This document shows, one piece after another, positions 5,867 through 12,332 of a stretch of 12,332 nucleotides of DNA. Location: assembly GCA_016872875.1 (NCBI GenBank), contig VGYW01000249.1, positions 1 to 12,332 of the forward strand, read 5' to 3'. Source of the DNA: Planctomycetota bacterium. GTDB taxonomy: Bacteria; Planctomycetota; PUPC01; DSUN01. The position numbers and the translations under genes are program-made. The first letter of the stretch is position 1. Each line of letters opens with the position of its first letter. The notes below the pieces were generated by a model. The model was not told the DNA's origin, did no database searches, and saw only the letters and a list, made by a program, of their open reading frames with translations.

Positions 5867-7201
5867 TCAGCGGCTCTGAATGACCAGAATCGCCTTCAGC
5901 GCGTCCACGGCGCGCACGAGGGCGGTGTCCACAAACTCCTTCTTCTCGACCTCCTTCTTCTTGGTGTCCTTTGGCTCGCCCTCTTCGGGGACGGGTGGGG
6001 CTTCGGGGGTGGGCGGCTTGGTGGAGTTCTTGGTGCTATCCTGGACCCGCTCGTCGCGGAAGTGTTCGCTGAGGCCGAGCTCGTCCTCGAGGGTCATCTT
6101 CACCTCGATGTCGGGCTTGATGCCCCAGGCGTCGTCCTCCTTGGCGTCAATCTCGCGGTGGATGAGGCGGCCGGCCGGGGTGTAGTAGCGAGCGGTGGTG
6201 AGGCGGAGCTTGCAGCCGCCGTCGAGCGCGAGGATGCTCTGGACGGATGCCTTTCCGAAGGTCCGCTGGCCGAGCAGGATGCCGCGGTGGTGGTCCTGGA
6301 TTGCGCCGGCGACGATTTCGGAGCCGCTGGCGCTGAAGTTGGAGACGAGGACGGCGAGCGGGAAGTCGGGATAGGTGCCGTCCTTCTGGGCGTCGAACTG
6401 GTGGCCGGTCTCCGCGCTGCGCCCCTTTGTGGAGACGATGGCGCCCTTCTCGATGAAGCGGTCGGCCACGGCCACGGCGCTGTCGAGGAGGCCGCCGGGG
6501 TTGCGCCGCAGGTCGAGCACCAGGCCCTTCATCCCCTCCTCGAGGAGCTTCTTGACCGCCTGGTCGAGCTCGTCGGCGGTGGTGCGTTGGAAGTTGTTGA
6601 TCCGCACGTAGCCGATCTTGCCCGCGGCGTCCGCCATGCGCGCCGCCCGCACGCTCTTGACCTTGATGATGTCGCGGGTGATGGTGAGGGTCTCGCGCTT
6701 GTTGGTGAGCTGGTGGAGCACGGTGATGGTGACCCTGGTGCCTGGCTTGCCGCGGAGCCTCTTCACGGCCTCCATCAGGGTGATGTTGTAGGTGTTGCGG
6801 CCCTCTATCTCGATGATGCGGTCGCCCGGGAGCACGCCAGCCTTCATCGCCGGCGTGTCCTCGAGTGGCGTGATGACGGTGAGGATGCGGTTCTGGTCGA
6901 GGCTGATCTCGATGCCGAGTCCGCCGAACTCCCCCTCGGTCTCGACCTCGAGCTGCTCGACGTCCTCGCGGGTCATGAACTGGCTGAATGGGTCGAGCTC
7001 GGCCAGCATGCCCTTGAAGGCGCCGTAGAAGAGCTTCTCGTCGTCCACGGGCACGACGTAGTGGCGCTTGACCTGTTCGAGGACGGTGACGAAGGCCTTG
7101 AAGTTCGCGTAGCTCGCCTCACGCTTCTCGGCGCCGGGCGCGACCCTGAGGACGATGAGGAAGGCGACCAGCGCCAGCAACGCCAGCTCCCGCACGCGCA
7201 T
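5867..7201 (-). CDS. C-terminal processing peptidase (S41 family, PDZ-containing)
   Basis: The product has 444 residues. It is a CtpA/Prc-like serine protease, probably acting outside the cytoplasmic membrane on the C-termini of exported proteins. Residues about 5-22 form one hydrophobic segment (signal peptide or anchor). A Ctp N-terminal region with LDPFSQFMT follows, then a PDZ domain at about 90-175 (GGLGIEI, GDRIIEIEG), then the S41 core at about 190-370. Core motifs: GYVRINNF, LVLDLRRNPGG, SNFSASGSEIVAGA (Ser292 aligns with Prc Ser430) and the Lys in TFGKASVQ (K317). A low-complexity Pro/Glu/Lys tail (about 388-422) precedes a short helix. The ATG at 7201 has AGGAG at 7209-7213 with 7-base spacing. 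This is the first gene of the operon, about 100 bases after its promoter. Confidence 0.92.
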   Translation of the reverse strand: MRVRELALLALVAFLIVLRVAPGAEKREASYANFKAFVTVLEQVKRHYVVPVDDEKLFYGAFKGMLAELDPFSQFMTREDVEQLEVETEGEFGGLGIEISLDQNRILTVITPLEDTPAMKAGVLPGDRIIEIEGRNTYNITLMEAVKRLRGKPGTRVTITVLHQLTNKRETLTITRDIIKVKSVRAARMADAAGKIGYVRINNFQRTTADELDQAVKKLLEEGMKGLVLDLRRNPGGLLDSAVAVADRFIEKGAIVSTKGRSAETGHQFDAQKDGTYPDFPLAVLVSNFSASGSEIVAGAIQDHHRGILLGQRTFGKASVQSILALDGGCKLRLTTARYYTPAGRLIHREIDAKEDDAWGIKPDIEVKMTLEDELGLSEHFRDERVQDSTKNSTKPPTPEAPPVPEEGEPKDTKKKEVEKKEFVDTALVRAVDALKAILVIQSR

Positions 7202-7306
7202 GCGAACGCTCCTATCCTTGGCGGAAGACGCCAGGGCCGTTGGCCGGGCGCTCCGCCGTCTTGCCTGGTCCGGAGGGCAGGCGGCCCCGCCGCCCGCCAC
7301 TCTCAC

Positions 7307-7335
7307 ATTATAAGGGGTCCGCTCCCGCGAATCAA
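7307..7335 (-). promoter_or_regulatory. Sigma70-type promoter of the ctpA-tsaD-larB-eda-nnrD-E2 operon
   Basis: On the minus strand TTGATT (7335-7330) and a perfect TATAAT (7312-7307) are separated by exactly 17 bases. Transcription would start near 7300, giving a leader of about 100 bases. In that leader AAGACG/CGTCTT (7225-7230 with 7257-7262) could close a GC-rich stem. No other promoter of similar quality was noticed in the operon. Confidence 0.72.
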
Positions 7336-7417
7336 GGCAGGCGCGTGGGCGGGCTACGGTGGCGGCTGAAGCACACGCCGAACGCCCACGTTTGCCCAGG
7401 CGATCAGGCACATGCGA

Positions 7418-7584
7418 CAGCCTGTGGGAGTGCGGCGGCTCGACGCCGCTGTGGGCTTTTGCGGAGCCTGCCTGGAAAGAGCTCTCGTATGGCTGGCGGA
7501 TGCGATCCATGGGGCGAGGGGTGGCATCGTGCTGAGCGCTTCGGCAGTCCACAGCGGTCTCAAGCGACCGCACTCCACAGGCTG
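7418..7584. repeat. REPIN-like inverted pair of short palindromic repeats
   Basis: A 37-base unit at 7418-7454 and a 36-base unit at 7549-7584 are inverted copies flanking 94 bases. Each holds a 6-bp stem: GCGGCG/CGCCGC (7432-7437 with 7444-7449) and GCGGTC/GACCGC (7554-7559 with 7566-7571). The outer parts (CAGCCTGTGG, AGTGCGG and CCGCTGTGG) are identical apart from one base missing in the second unit. The internal differences fall on paired stem positions and keep the pairing. No gene is seen in this stretch. Confidence 0.75.
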
Positions 7585-7621
7585 CTGCACAAGGGTCGTG
7601 CCCCGAGAATGAGGTGCCTGA

Positions 7622-7664
7622 AGCCCGCACTCCGAACGCTGGGGAGGCGGCCGGAGTGCGGGCT
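7622..7664 (-). terminator. Hairpin after the surface-protein gene, possible terminator
   Basis: A perfect 13-base inverted repeat, AGCCCGCACTCCG (7622-7634) and CGGAGTGCGGGCT (7652-7664), with a 17-base loop. It starts 8 bases past the stop codon of the minus-strand surface-protein gene. No T run follows, so it may act in mRNA 3'-end protection or as part of the local repeat family rather than as a classical terminator. It shares the core GGAGTGCGG with the REPIN-like pair. Confidence 0.5.
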
Positions 7665-7672
7665 CGGCTGGG

Positions 7673-10600
7673 TCAGGCGACCCGGATCTCGAGGTCAATG
7701 AGCACGTAGGGCGCCGACTGCTGGACGGCCACGGTGCTGTCGAAGTAGGTGAAGGAGCCCAGGGTGCGCATGGCGAAGCCGAAGGGCCAGGCGCCGTTGT
7801 TGGTGCGGGCGTGGGAGAAGACGATGGAGCCGATGTCCCACGCGGCGAAGTTGCTGTTGACGAACGACGGCTCGCGGGGCGCGCCGGTGGGGGCGCTCGC
7901 CTTGTCCCACACCTTGCCGGTGACGACGATGCTGCCGATGCCGAAGCGTGCGGCGAAGTCGGACGCCGGGGCGGGCAGGTCGAACACCCCGTCGCCGTTG
8001 ACGTCGTTGTTCACGGCGACGCCGACGAAGACGGAGGAGTTGCGCGCGCCGCCGATGACGATGGCGCCGATGCTGTTGAGCGAGGTGAGGCGGGTGGCCT
8101 CGAGCCAACGCGCGACGGTGAATCTGCCCATGGAGAGGACGGAGATGCTGTTGGGGTCGGGGCCGGTGCCGAGGAGGCGCATGTCGCCGATGGCCCCGGC
8201 GAGTGCCACGTCGCCGACGAGCTGCATGCTCCTGGCGTCAACGCGCCCGAGGCTGCCGGCGCCGGTCATGTCGCCGAGGGTGGCCATGCCGTCGCCGCCG
8301 CTGGCCTTGAAGCTGAGCTGGCTGGCGCCGGTGGTGCCGAGGAGGACCACGGCGTCGAGCGTGGCGGCGCCGTTGAGGGTGAGGCCCTTCGGGCCGCCGG
8401 TGAGGGTCCAGTTGCCGCCGAAGTCGAGGTCGAGCACGCCGCCCCTCAGTTGCACCCTGACCCTGGTGCCGTCGGGGTCGGTGTAGGTGAGCGACTTGGC
8501 CTGGCCGTCGCCGACGAGGATGATGGGCCTCTGGACGATGGCGAAGGCGACGGCTGGGGCGCTGTTGGCGCCGTCGTTGTCCACCACGCGGGCGAAGAAG
8601 GTGTGCGGCCCAAGCGTCCAGCCGGCAGTGCCGGCAGTCAAGCTCCACCCGTTCACGCCGTAGTCGTCGGTGCCCAGGAGCGTGTCGGCGGCGTCCCACA
8701 CGCTGTTGCCGTCATCGAGATAGAACTCCACCTGCCTGACGAGGCCGTCGGGGTCGGCCACGCCGTTCGCGATGAGCTCGACGGGGTCGGGCCGCGTGAC
8801 GGGGTCGCCAAACTGGCCGCCAACCGGTCTCGCGGCAAGAGAGGCGAGAGTGGGCGCGGCGTTGACGCCATTCACGGTGAGGGTCGTGGACACGGCGGTG
8901 CCCCAGGTCCCCGTGTTGTCCCTCGGACGCGCGAAGACGGTGTGGGGTCCGAGGGTCCAGCCCGCCGTGCCGGTGGCATTGCCGGCGAAGGTCCAGACGC
9001 CGCCGCCCATGTCGGTGCCGGAGCCGACCAGGAAGTCCGCGGCGTCCCATGTGGTGTTGCCGTTCGCATCGCGGTAGAAGTTCACCAGGGTCACTGTGCC
9101 GTCGGCGTCAGTCACCCCCGTGGCGGTGAGGGTGAAGGGGTTGGGTCGGGTGACAGGGTCGGGCACAGCGGTGAGGCCGCCGATGACGGGCGGGGTGCTG
9201 CCGACCATGATGGTGGCAGTGACCGGTGTGCTCCAGGCGCCCGAGTTGTCCTGCGCCAGGGCGTGAATCCTGCTGAGGCCCCCCACCGGCCACGTGCCGC
9301 TGCTCGACATCCAGGACCAGCCATTCCCGCCGTTGGTGTCGGCGCCTAGCAGCGTGTCGCCCGCGTCGTAGACAAGGTCGCCATCGTCGAAGTAGAACTC
9401 CACGCGCACCACGGTGCCGTCGGCGTCGGTCACGCCGTTGGCCGTCATAGTGACCCACGCCGGCGGGTAGACCGGGTTGGGCGACAGGGCGAGCGAGGTG
9501 ATGACGGGCGGGACGATGACGACGGGGGTGTCGGCGATGCGGGCGACGAAGCCATCGTAGTCGCCGTTGTGCGTGGTGTCGAAGCCCCCCAGGACCCAGT
9601 TGGCCGACTCGGTGGAGCCGGCGACGTAGACGTCGCCCGTGGTGCTCAGGGCGATCGCGTTGCCCTCCTCCTCATACGCGCCGCCGAGGTAGGAGGCCCA
9701 GAGCCGGGAAGTGCCTGCAAGGGACAGTTTTGCGACGAAGGCGTCGCTCTGCCCGCTGAGGTCGGTGTCGAAGCCGCCGTACTGGATGCCCTGCGACTCT
9801 GTTGTGCCGATGATGAAGGCGCCTGAGGCGTTCACGGCCACGTCGTGGGCGGCGTCGTAGCCCGTTCCGCCGAAGTAGGTCTCCCACGTCCTGGTGCCCG
9901 TGGTGGTCATGCGCGCGACGAAGCCATCGCCCGAACCGTTGTAGGTGGTGTCGAAGCCGCCAGTGACCCAGCCCGGCGAGTCCGTGTAGCCTGCGACGTA
10001 GAGCGAAGTGCCGCTCAGGAAGATGCCGTTGCCCAGGTCCTGCGCGCCGCCGCCAAGGAATGTGCTCCACATGTGAGTCCCGGCCGAGGTCAGGTAGATC
10101 ACGAAGGCATCCGACACGCCGTTGAACGACATGTCGAAGCCCCCGCTGACCCAGCCTGACGAGTAGGTGACGCCCGTGATGTACGTGTCGCCCGTTGCCA
10201 GATTCACGGCAATGTCGTAGCCAGAGTCGGCGTTCGTGCCCCCCACATACGTGCTCCAGTAGTGGGCGCCAGTGAAGACGTCCAACTGCACCACAAACGC
10301 GTCCCGTTGCCCGTTGAACGTCACGTCGTACCCGCCAAGCGTCCAACCCGGCGACATCGTCTCGCCCGTGACATACACCCGGTCGTTGTTGTCCACCGCA
10401 ATCGACGTCGCCCGGTCGTAGGCGCTGCCGCCGATGAAGCTGCTCCAGTAGATACTGCCGTTGATGTCGTCCAGGCTGACGACGAACCCGTCGCCAGCGC
10501 CGCCATACGTCGTGTCGTAACCCCCGTTCAACCAGCCGACCGAGTCCGTGTATCCCACCACGTAGGGGTCGTCAAAGCGGTCGATGGCGACGCCGTAGCC

Positions 10601-11599
10601 GGCGTCCAGGCCCGCGCCGCCCAGGTACGTGCTCCAGGTGTGCTGGCCCGTGAGCGTCATGCGCACCAGGAAGGCGTCCTGGCCGTTGAGTACCGTGTCG
10701 ATGCCCCCGCTCACCCAGCCGGGGGAGGACGTCTGGCCGGCCACCCAGACGTTGTTGTTCGGGGTGTCCACCAGAATGTCGTTGGCGCGGTCCGCATCCA
10801 CACCGCCCAGGTACGTGTTCCACATCAGAGCCGGGTCTATCACCAGCGGCTGGGTCGGGTCGTACGCGCCCGTGACCTCGAACCCGTACGTCATCGGGTC
10901 CACCAGCACGAAGCGCGCCGCCACGCCAACTCGCTCGCCATTGACGTCCTGGTAGACGATCGGCGCATCGTCCACCACCGTGCCCCAGCCATCGCCGAGG
11001 TCCACCACCAGCGAGCCGTCCTTGGCCAGCGACAGCCCGGCGATGCCGTCGTAGCGCACCTGGATCTGCCCGGGGTCGGCGCCGGGGGCGACGTGGAACT
11101 CGTATTTCAACTGGCTGCGGAGGCCCCAGGTGACGAAGTCTATGCCGTCGTACAGGCCCGTGTAGCCCACGATCTCATAGGAGGGCGCGCCGGACACCCA
11201 GGCGGACGGGTCGCCGAGGTAGTAGTTGAACCGCGTGTCGGCCTGCTGCATGCCCTGAGGCGCGACGGGATTGGCCCCGACGAACGAGGTGGAGAACTCG
11301 TTGAGCTCCATCTGGCCGGTAGTGTCGCCGGGCAGGCTGCGGAACGTCTGGAACACCAGCCCGGTGCCGGTCATGCCCACGTTGGTGCCGAGGCCATCGT
11401 GCGCGAAGCGCACCTCGCTGTCGGACCACTGGCCCTGGTTCTCGACGAAGAGGGCCGGCGAGATGGCCAGGAGGTCGAGCGCCTCCTGCGCCCCTGCGGC
11501 GTTCAGCAGCACCCGCCCCTCCAACGGCTCGAGGGCGAGGCGGTCTCGGGAAGAGCCCTTTGCGTCTCTTGCAGCGAACAGGTTGGCCAGGAGGCCCAT
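7673..11599 (-). CDS. LEPR-motif surface protein with seven SBBP propeller repeats and Ig-like repeats
   Basis: The product has 1308 residues; its specific function is unknown. The N-terminus has no classical hydrophobic signal but carries LEPLEGRVLLNA (23-34), a variant of the planctomycete LEPRxLL export-associated motif. A domain with FVENQGQW (about 51-58) spans to about 258 and resembles the NQGQ-type region that often precedes SBBP repeats. Seven SBBP repeats run from W260 to about 690. Each begins W-x-[ST/TY]-[YF]-[LIVF]-G-G and contains VAG-T-S-GW-GG-DT-NG-DAFV; seven copies fit one complete propeller. Three Ig-like repeats of about 105 residues follow (about 697-1022), each with an acidic loop such as DANGNTTWDAAD that may bind calcium. 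The tail (about 1023-1308) is Gly/Val-rich beta sequence and holds DVNGDGVFD. The ATG at 11599 has GGAGG 8 bases upstream. A role in adhesion or surface layers is inference. Confidence 0.85.
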   Translation of the reverse strand: MGLLANLFAARDAKGSSRDRLALEPLEGRVLLNAAGAQEALDLLAISPALFVENQGQWSDSEVRFAHDGLGTNVGMTGTGLVFQTFRSLPGDTTGQMELNEFSTSFVGANPVAPQGMQQADTRFNYYLGDPSAWVSGAPSYEIVGYTGLYDGIDFVTWGLRSQLKYEFHVAPGADPGQIQVRYDGIAGLSLAKDGSLVVDLGDGWGTVVDDAPIVYQDVNGERVGVAARFVLVDPMTYGFEVTGAYDPTQPLVIDPALMWNTYLGGVDADRANDILVDTPNNNVWVAGQTSSPGWVSGGIDTVLNGQDAFLVRMTLTGQHTWSTYLGGAGLDAGYGVAIDRFDDPYVVGYTDSVGWLNGGYDTTYGGAGDGFVVSLDDINGSIYWSSFIGGSAYDRATSIAVDNNDRVYVTGETMSPGWTLGGYDVTFNGQRDAFVVQLDVFTGAHYWSTYVGGTNADSGYDIAVNLATGDTYITGVTYSSGWVSGGFDMSFNGVSDAFVIYLTSAGTHMWSTFLGGGAQDLGNGIFLSGTSLYVAGYTDSPGWVTGGFDTTYNGSGDGFVARMTTTGTRTWETYFGGTGYDAAHDVAVNASGAFIIGTTESQGIQYGGFDTDLSGQSDAFVAKLSLAGTSRLWASYLGGAYEEEGNAIALSTTGDVYVAGSTESANWVLGGFDTTHNGDYDGFVARIADTPVVIVPPVITSLALSPNPVYPPAWVTMTANGVTDADGTVVRVEFYFDDGDLVYDAGDTLLGADTNGGNGWSWMSSSGTWPVGGLSRIHALAQDNSGAWSTPVTATIMVGSTPPVIGGLTAVPDPVTRPNPFTLTATGVTDADGTVTLVNFYRDANGNTTWDAADFLVGSGTDMGGGVWTFAGNATGTAGWTLGPHTVFARPRDNTGTWGTAVSTTLTVNGVNAAPTLASLAARPVGGQFGDPVTRPDPVELIANGVADPDGLVRQVEFYLDDGNSVWDAADTLLGTDDYGVNGWSLTAGTAGWTLGPHTFFARVVDNDGANSAPAVAFAIVQRPIILVGDGQAKSLTYTDPDGTRVRVQLRGGVLDLDFGGNWTLTGGPKGLTLNGAATLDAVVLLGTTGASQLSFKASGGDGMATLGDMTGAGSLGRVDARSMQLVGDVALAGAIGDMRLLGTGPDPNSISVLSMGRFTVARWLEATRLTSLNSIGAIVIGGARNSSVFVGVAVNNDVNGDGVFDLPAPASDFAARFGIGSIVVTGKVWDKASAPTGAPREPSFVNSNFAAWDIGSIVFSHARTNNGAWPFGFAMRTLGSFTYFDSTVAVQQSAPYVLIDLEIRVA

Positions 11600-11659
11600 C
11601 GTCTCATCCTCCAGAAGGAGTCCGAACGCCGCCCTTGGTCTAGTACCGCAATCGCCGCA

Positions 11660-11688
11660 ACGCTAGCACATTGACGGCGATTTGTCAA
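11660..11688 (-). promoter_or_regulatory. Extended -10 promoter of the surface-protein gene
   Basis: On the minus strand TTGACA (11688-11683), a perfect -35, is followed after 17 bases by TAGCGT (11665-11660), with TG one base before it as in extended -10 promoters. The leader to the ATG would be about 54 bases. An inverted TTGAC/GTCAA pair (11671-11675 with 11684-11688) overlaps the -35 box and could be an operator, though short pairs like this occur by chance. Confidence 0.6.
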
Positions 11689-11706
11689 GGTCCATTCGCA
11701 CCGCTC

Positions 11707-11735
11707 TTGCACTCGCGGCCCGCCCCGGATATGAT
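11707..11735 (+). promoter_or_regulatory. Sigma70-type promoter of the DUF2851 gene
   Basis: TTGCAC (11707-11712) and TATGAT (11730-11735) are separated by 17 bases. Start near 11742 would give a leader of about 35 bases containing GGGAG (11764-11768), 8 bases before the ATG. It is back to back with the surface-protein promoter and does not overlap it. Confidence 0.65.
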
Positions 11736-11776
11736 GACTTCTGAGCCATTGGCACGGCGGGGCGGGAGCCTTCAGC

Positions 11777-12332
11777 ATGATCGAATTGCCAAAGGACGCA
11801 GCCGAGCTCTTCACCGACGCCTACCGCCGCGCGCTCGGCAGCGCCGCCGTGGCCGAGCAGGCCGGCCGCTACGCTTCACCCCCGCCCACCGTCCGAGAGA
11901 GGATCGTCCGCTGCATCTGGTTCGACCAGTCCCTCGCCACCGACCGCCTGCGCGCCGACGACGGCCAGAAGCTCCGTGTCCTCTCCCCAGGCTGGTGGAA
12001 CCTCGAGGCCGGCCCCGACTTCCGCAACGCCGCCCTGCGCATCGGCGCTGGACCCGTCGTCAAGGGCGACGTCGAGGTCCACCTCCAGGCCAGCTTCTGG
12101 CACGCCCACGGGCACGACGCCGACCCCGCCTACAACACCGTCGTCCTCCACGTCGCTCTCTGGAACGACCTCGGCAACTCCTCCGTCCGCACCGCCGCGG
12201 GCGCCGCCGTCCCTCAGCTCACCCTCGAGCCCTACCTTCGCACCCCCCTGGCCGAGCTTGTGGACACGGTGGACCCCGGCGAATACCCCGAGGCCGGCGC
12301 CGCCAGCGCGGGGCGCTGCCACAAGCTCCTCG
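11777..12332 (+). CDS. DUF2851 family protein, 5' part (cut by window end)
   Basis: An open frame runs from the ATG at 11777 to the window edge, giving 185 residues without a stop. It starts MIELPKDAAELFTDAYRRAL. Family-like stretches follow: RERIVRCIWFDQ, LRADDGQKLRVLSPGWWN, EAGPDFRNAALRIG, VKGDVEVHLQASFWHAHGHD and DPAYNTVVLHVALW. This is the N-terminal half of DUF2851, a family of roughly 400 residues with no established function. The pattern of Asp, Glu and His residues in the PDFRNA, GDVEVH and HGHD blocks resembles a nuclease-type metal site, but that reading is my inference. GGGAG lies 8 bases upstream of the ATG. It is transcribed away from the surface-protein gene. Confidence 0.85.
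   Translation, partial: MIELPKDAAELFTDAYRRALGSAAVAEQAGRYASPPPTVRERIVRCIWFDQSLATDRLRADDGQKLRVLSPGWWNLEAGPDFRNAALRIGAGPVVKGDVEVHLQASFWHAHGHDADPAYNTVVLHVALWNDLGNSSVRTAAGAAVPQLTLEPYLRTPLAELVDTVDPGEYPEAGAASAGRCHKLL

Larger units (their letters stand above)
7202..7672. other. Non-coding gap between the operon and the surface-protein gene
   Basis: I see no gene here. The gap contains the operon leader (7202-7300), the operon promoter (7307-7335), a plain stretch to 7417, the REPIN-like pair (7418-7584) and the hairpin at 7622-7664. The 9-base core GGAGTGCGG occurs four times in alternating orientation, at 7427-7435 (+), 7568-7576 (-), 7625-7633 (-) and 7653-7661 (+). The two flanking genes both run on the minus strand, so this gap ends one unit and begins the next. 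Confidence 0.6.

Noticed and set aside
5705..7369. 554-residue plus-strand open frame opposite ctpA
   Set aside because: It is antisense to a complete S41 protease, has no recognisable domain, and its Val/Leu/Asp/Glu-rich composition is what the complementary strand of a GC-rich gene gives.
7240..7701. Possible 153-residue gene in the gap upstream of the operon
   Set aside because: It runs across the operon promoter, the REPIN-like pair and the hairpin, has Arg/Pro/Gly-rich composition and shows no family features.
7811..9349. 512-residue plus-strand open frame opposite the surface-protein gene
   Set aside because: It is a mirror of the Ig-like and tail coding sequence, with Gly/Ala/Val/Glu-rich sequence and no motifs.
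10262..11674. 470-residue plus-strand open frame opposite the SBBP repeats
   Set aside because: Its periodic sequence simply reflects the propeller repeats on the other strand, and it has no family signature.
11876..12322. 148-residue minus-strand open frame at the right edge
   Set aside because: It is the shadow of the DUF2851 gene, whose plus-strand frame has clear family motifs, a promoter and a ribosome binding site.

Overview
The window is GC-rich bacterial DNA, most likely from a planctomycete or a close relative. The main evidence is the 1308-residue surface protein at 7673-11599. It carries a LEPR-type N-terminal motif (LEPLEGRVLLNA, typical of planctomycete exported proteins), an NQGQ-type N-terminal domain and seven SBBP propeller repeats. 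The intergenic DNA is full of small GC-rich hairpins and simple-sequence repeats. Phylum is inferred from protein style only, because no rRNA or marker tree is available.

Layout. (1) 1-316 is non-coding, a chain of GC-rich hairpins. (2) 317-~705 (+) is a broken DUF169 gene: one frameshift, then loss of the C-terminal half where a dispersed CCCTCACCCC-type hairpin repeat begins. (3) 803-828 is a terminator hairpin between convergent transcription units. (4) 839-7201 (-) is a six-gene operon, in transcription order: S41 C-terminal processing protease (ctpA-like), tsaD, larB, KDPG/KHG aldolase (eda), nnrD, and a pyruvate dehydrogenase E2 subunit. A strong sigma70-type promoter (TTGATT-17-TATAAT) lies about 100 bases upstream of ctpA. 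Coupling is tight: 2-base gap tsaD/larB, 22-base overlap larB/eda, ATGA overlap nnrD/E2. (5) 7202-7672 is non-coding and holds the operon promoter, a REPIN-like inverted pair of short repeats with compensatory stem changes, and a further hairpin. (6) 7673-11599 (-) is the surface protein, with its own promoter. (7) 11777-end (+) is a divergent DUF2851 gene, cut by the window edge, with its own TTGCAC-17-TATGAT promoter.

The operon genes do not form one known pathway. They combine housekeeping (TsaD, tRNA t6A), envelope or periplasmic proteolysis (Ctp), central carbon metabolism (aldolase yielding pyruvate; PDH E2 consuming pyruvate) and nicotinamide-nucleotide chemistry (LarB acts on NaAD; NnrD repairs NAD(P)HX). 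E1, E3, larC and larE are not in the window.

No clear new defence or mobile system is visible. The most unusual signals are repeats inside the operon. Two large inverted simple-sequence hairpins, one with a 3-base unit and one with a 4-base unit, sit between genes just ahead of start codons. A pair of 7-base tandem arrays is built in frame into the E2 linker. The REPIN-like pair upstream of the operon shows base-pair covariation.
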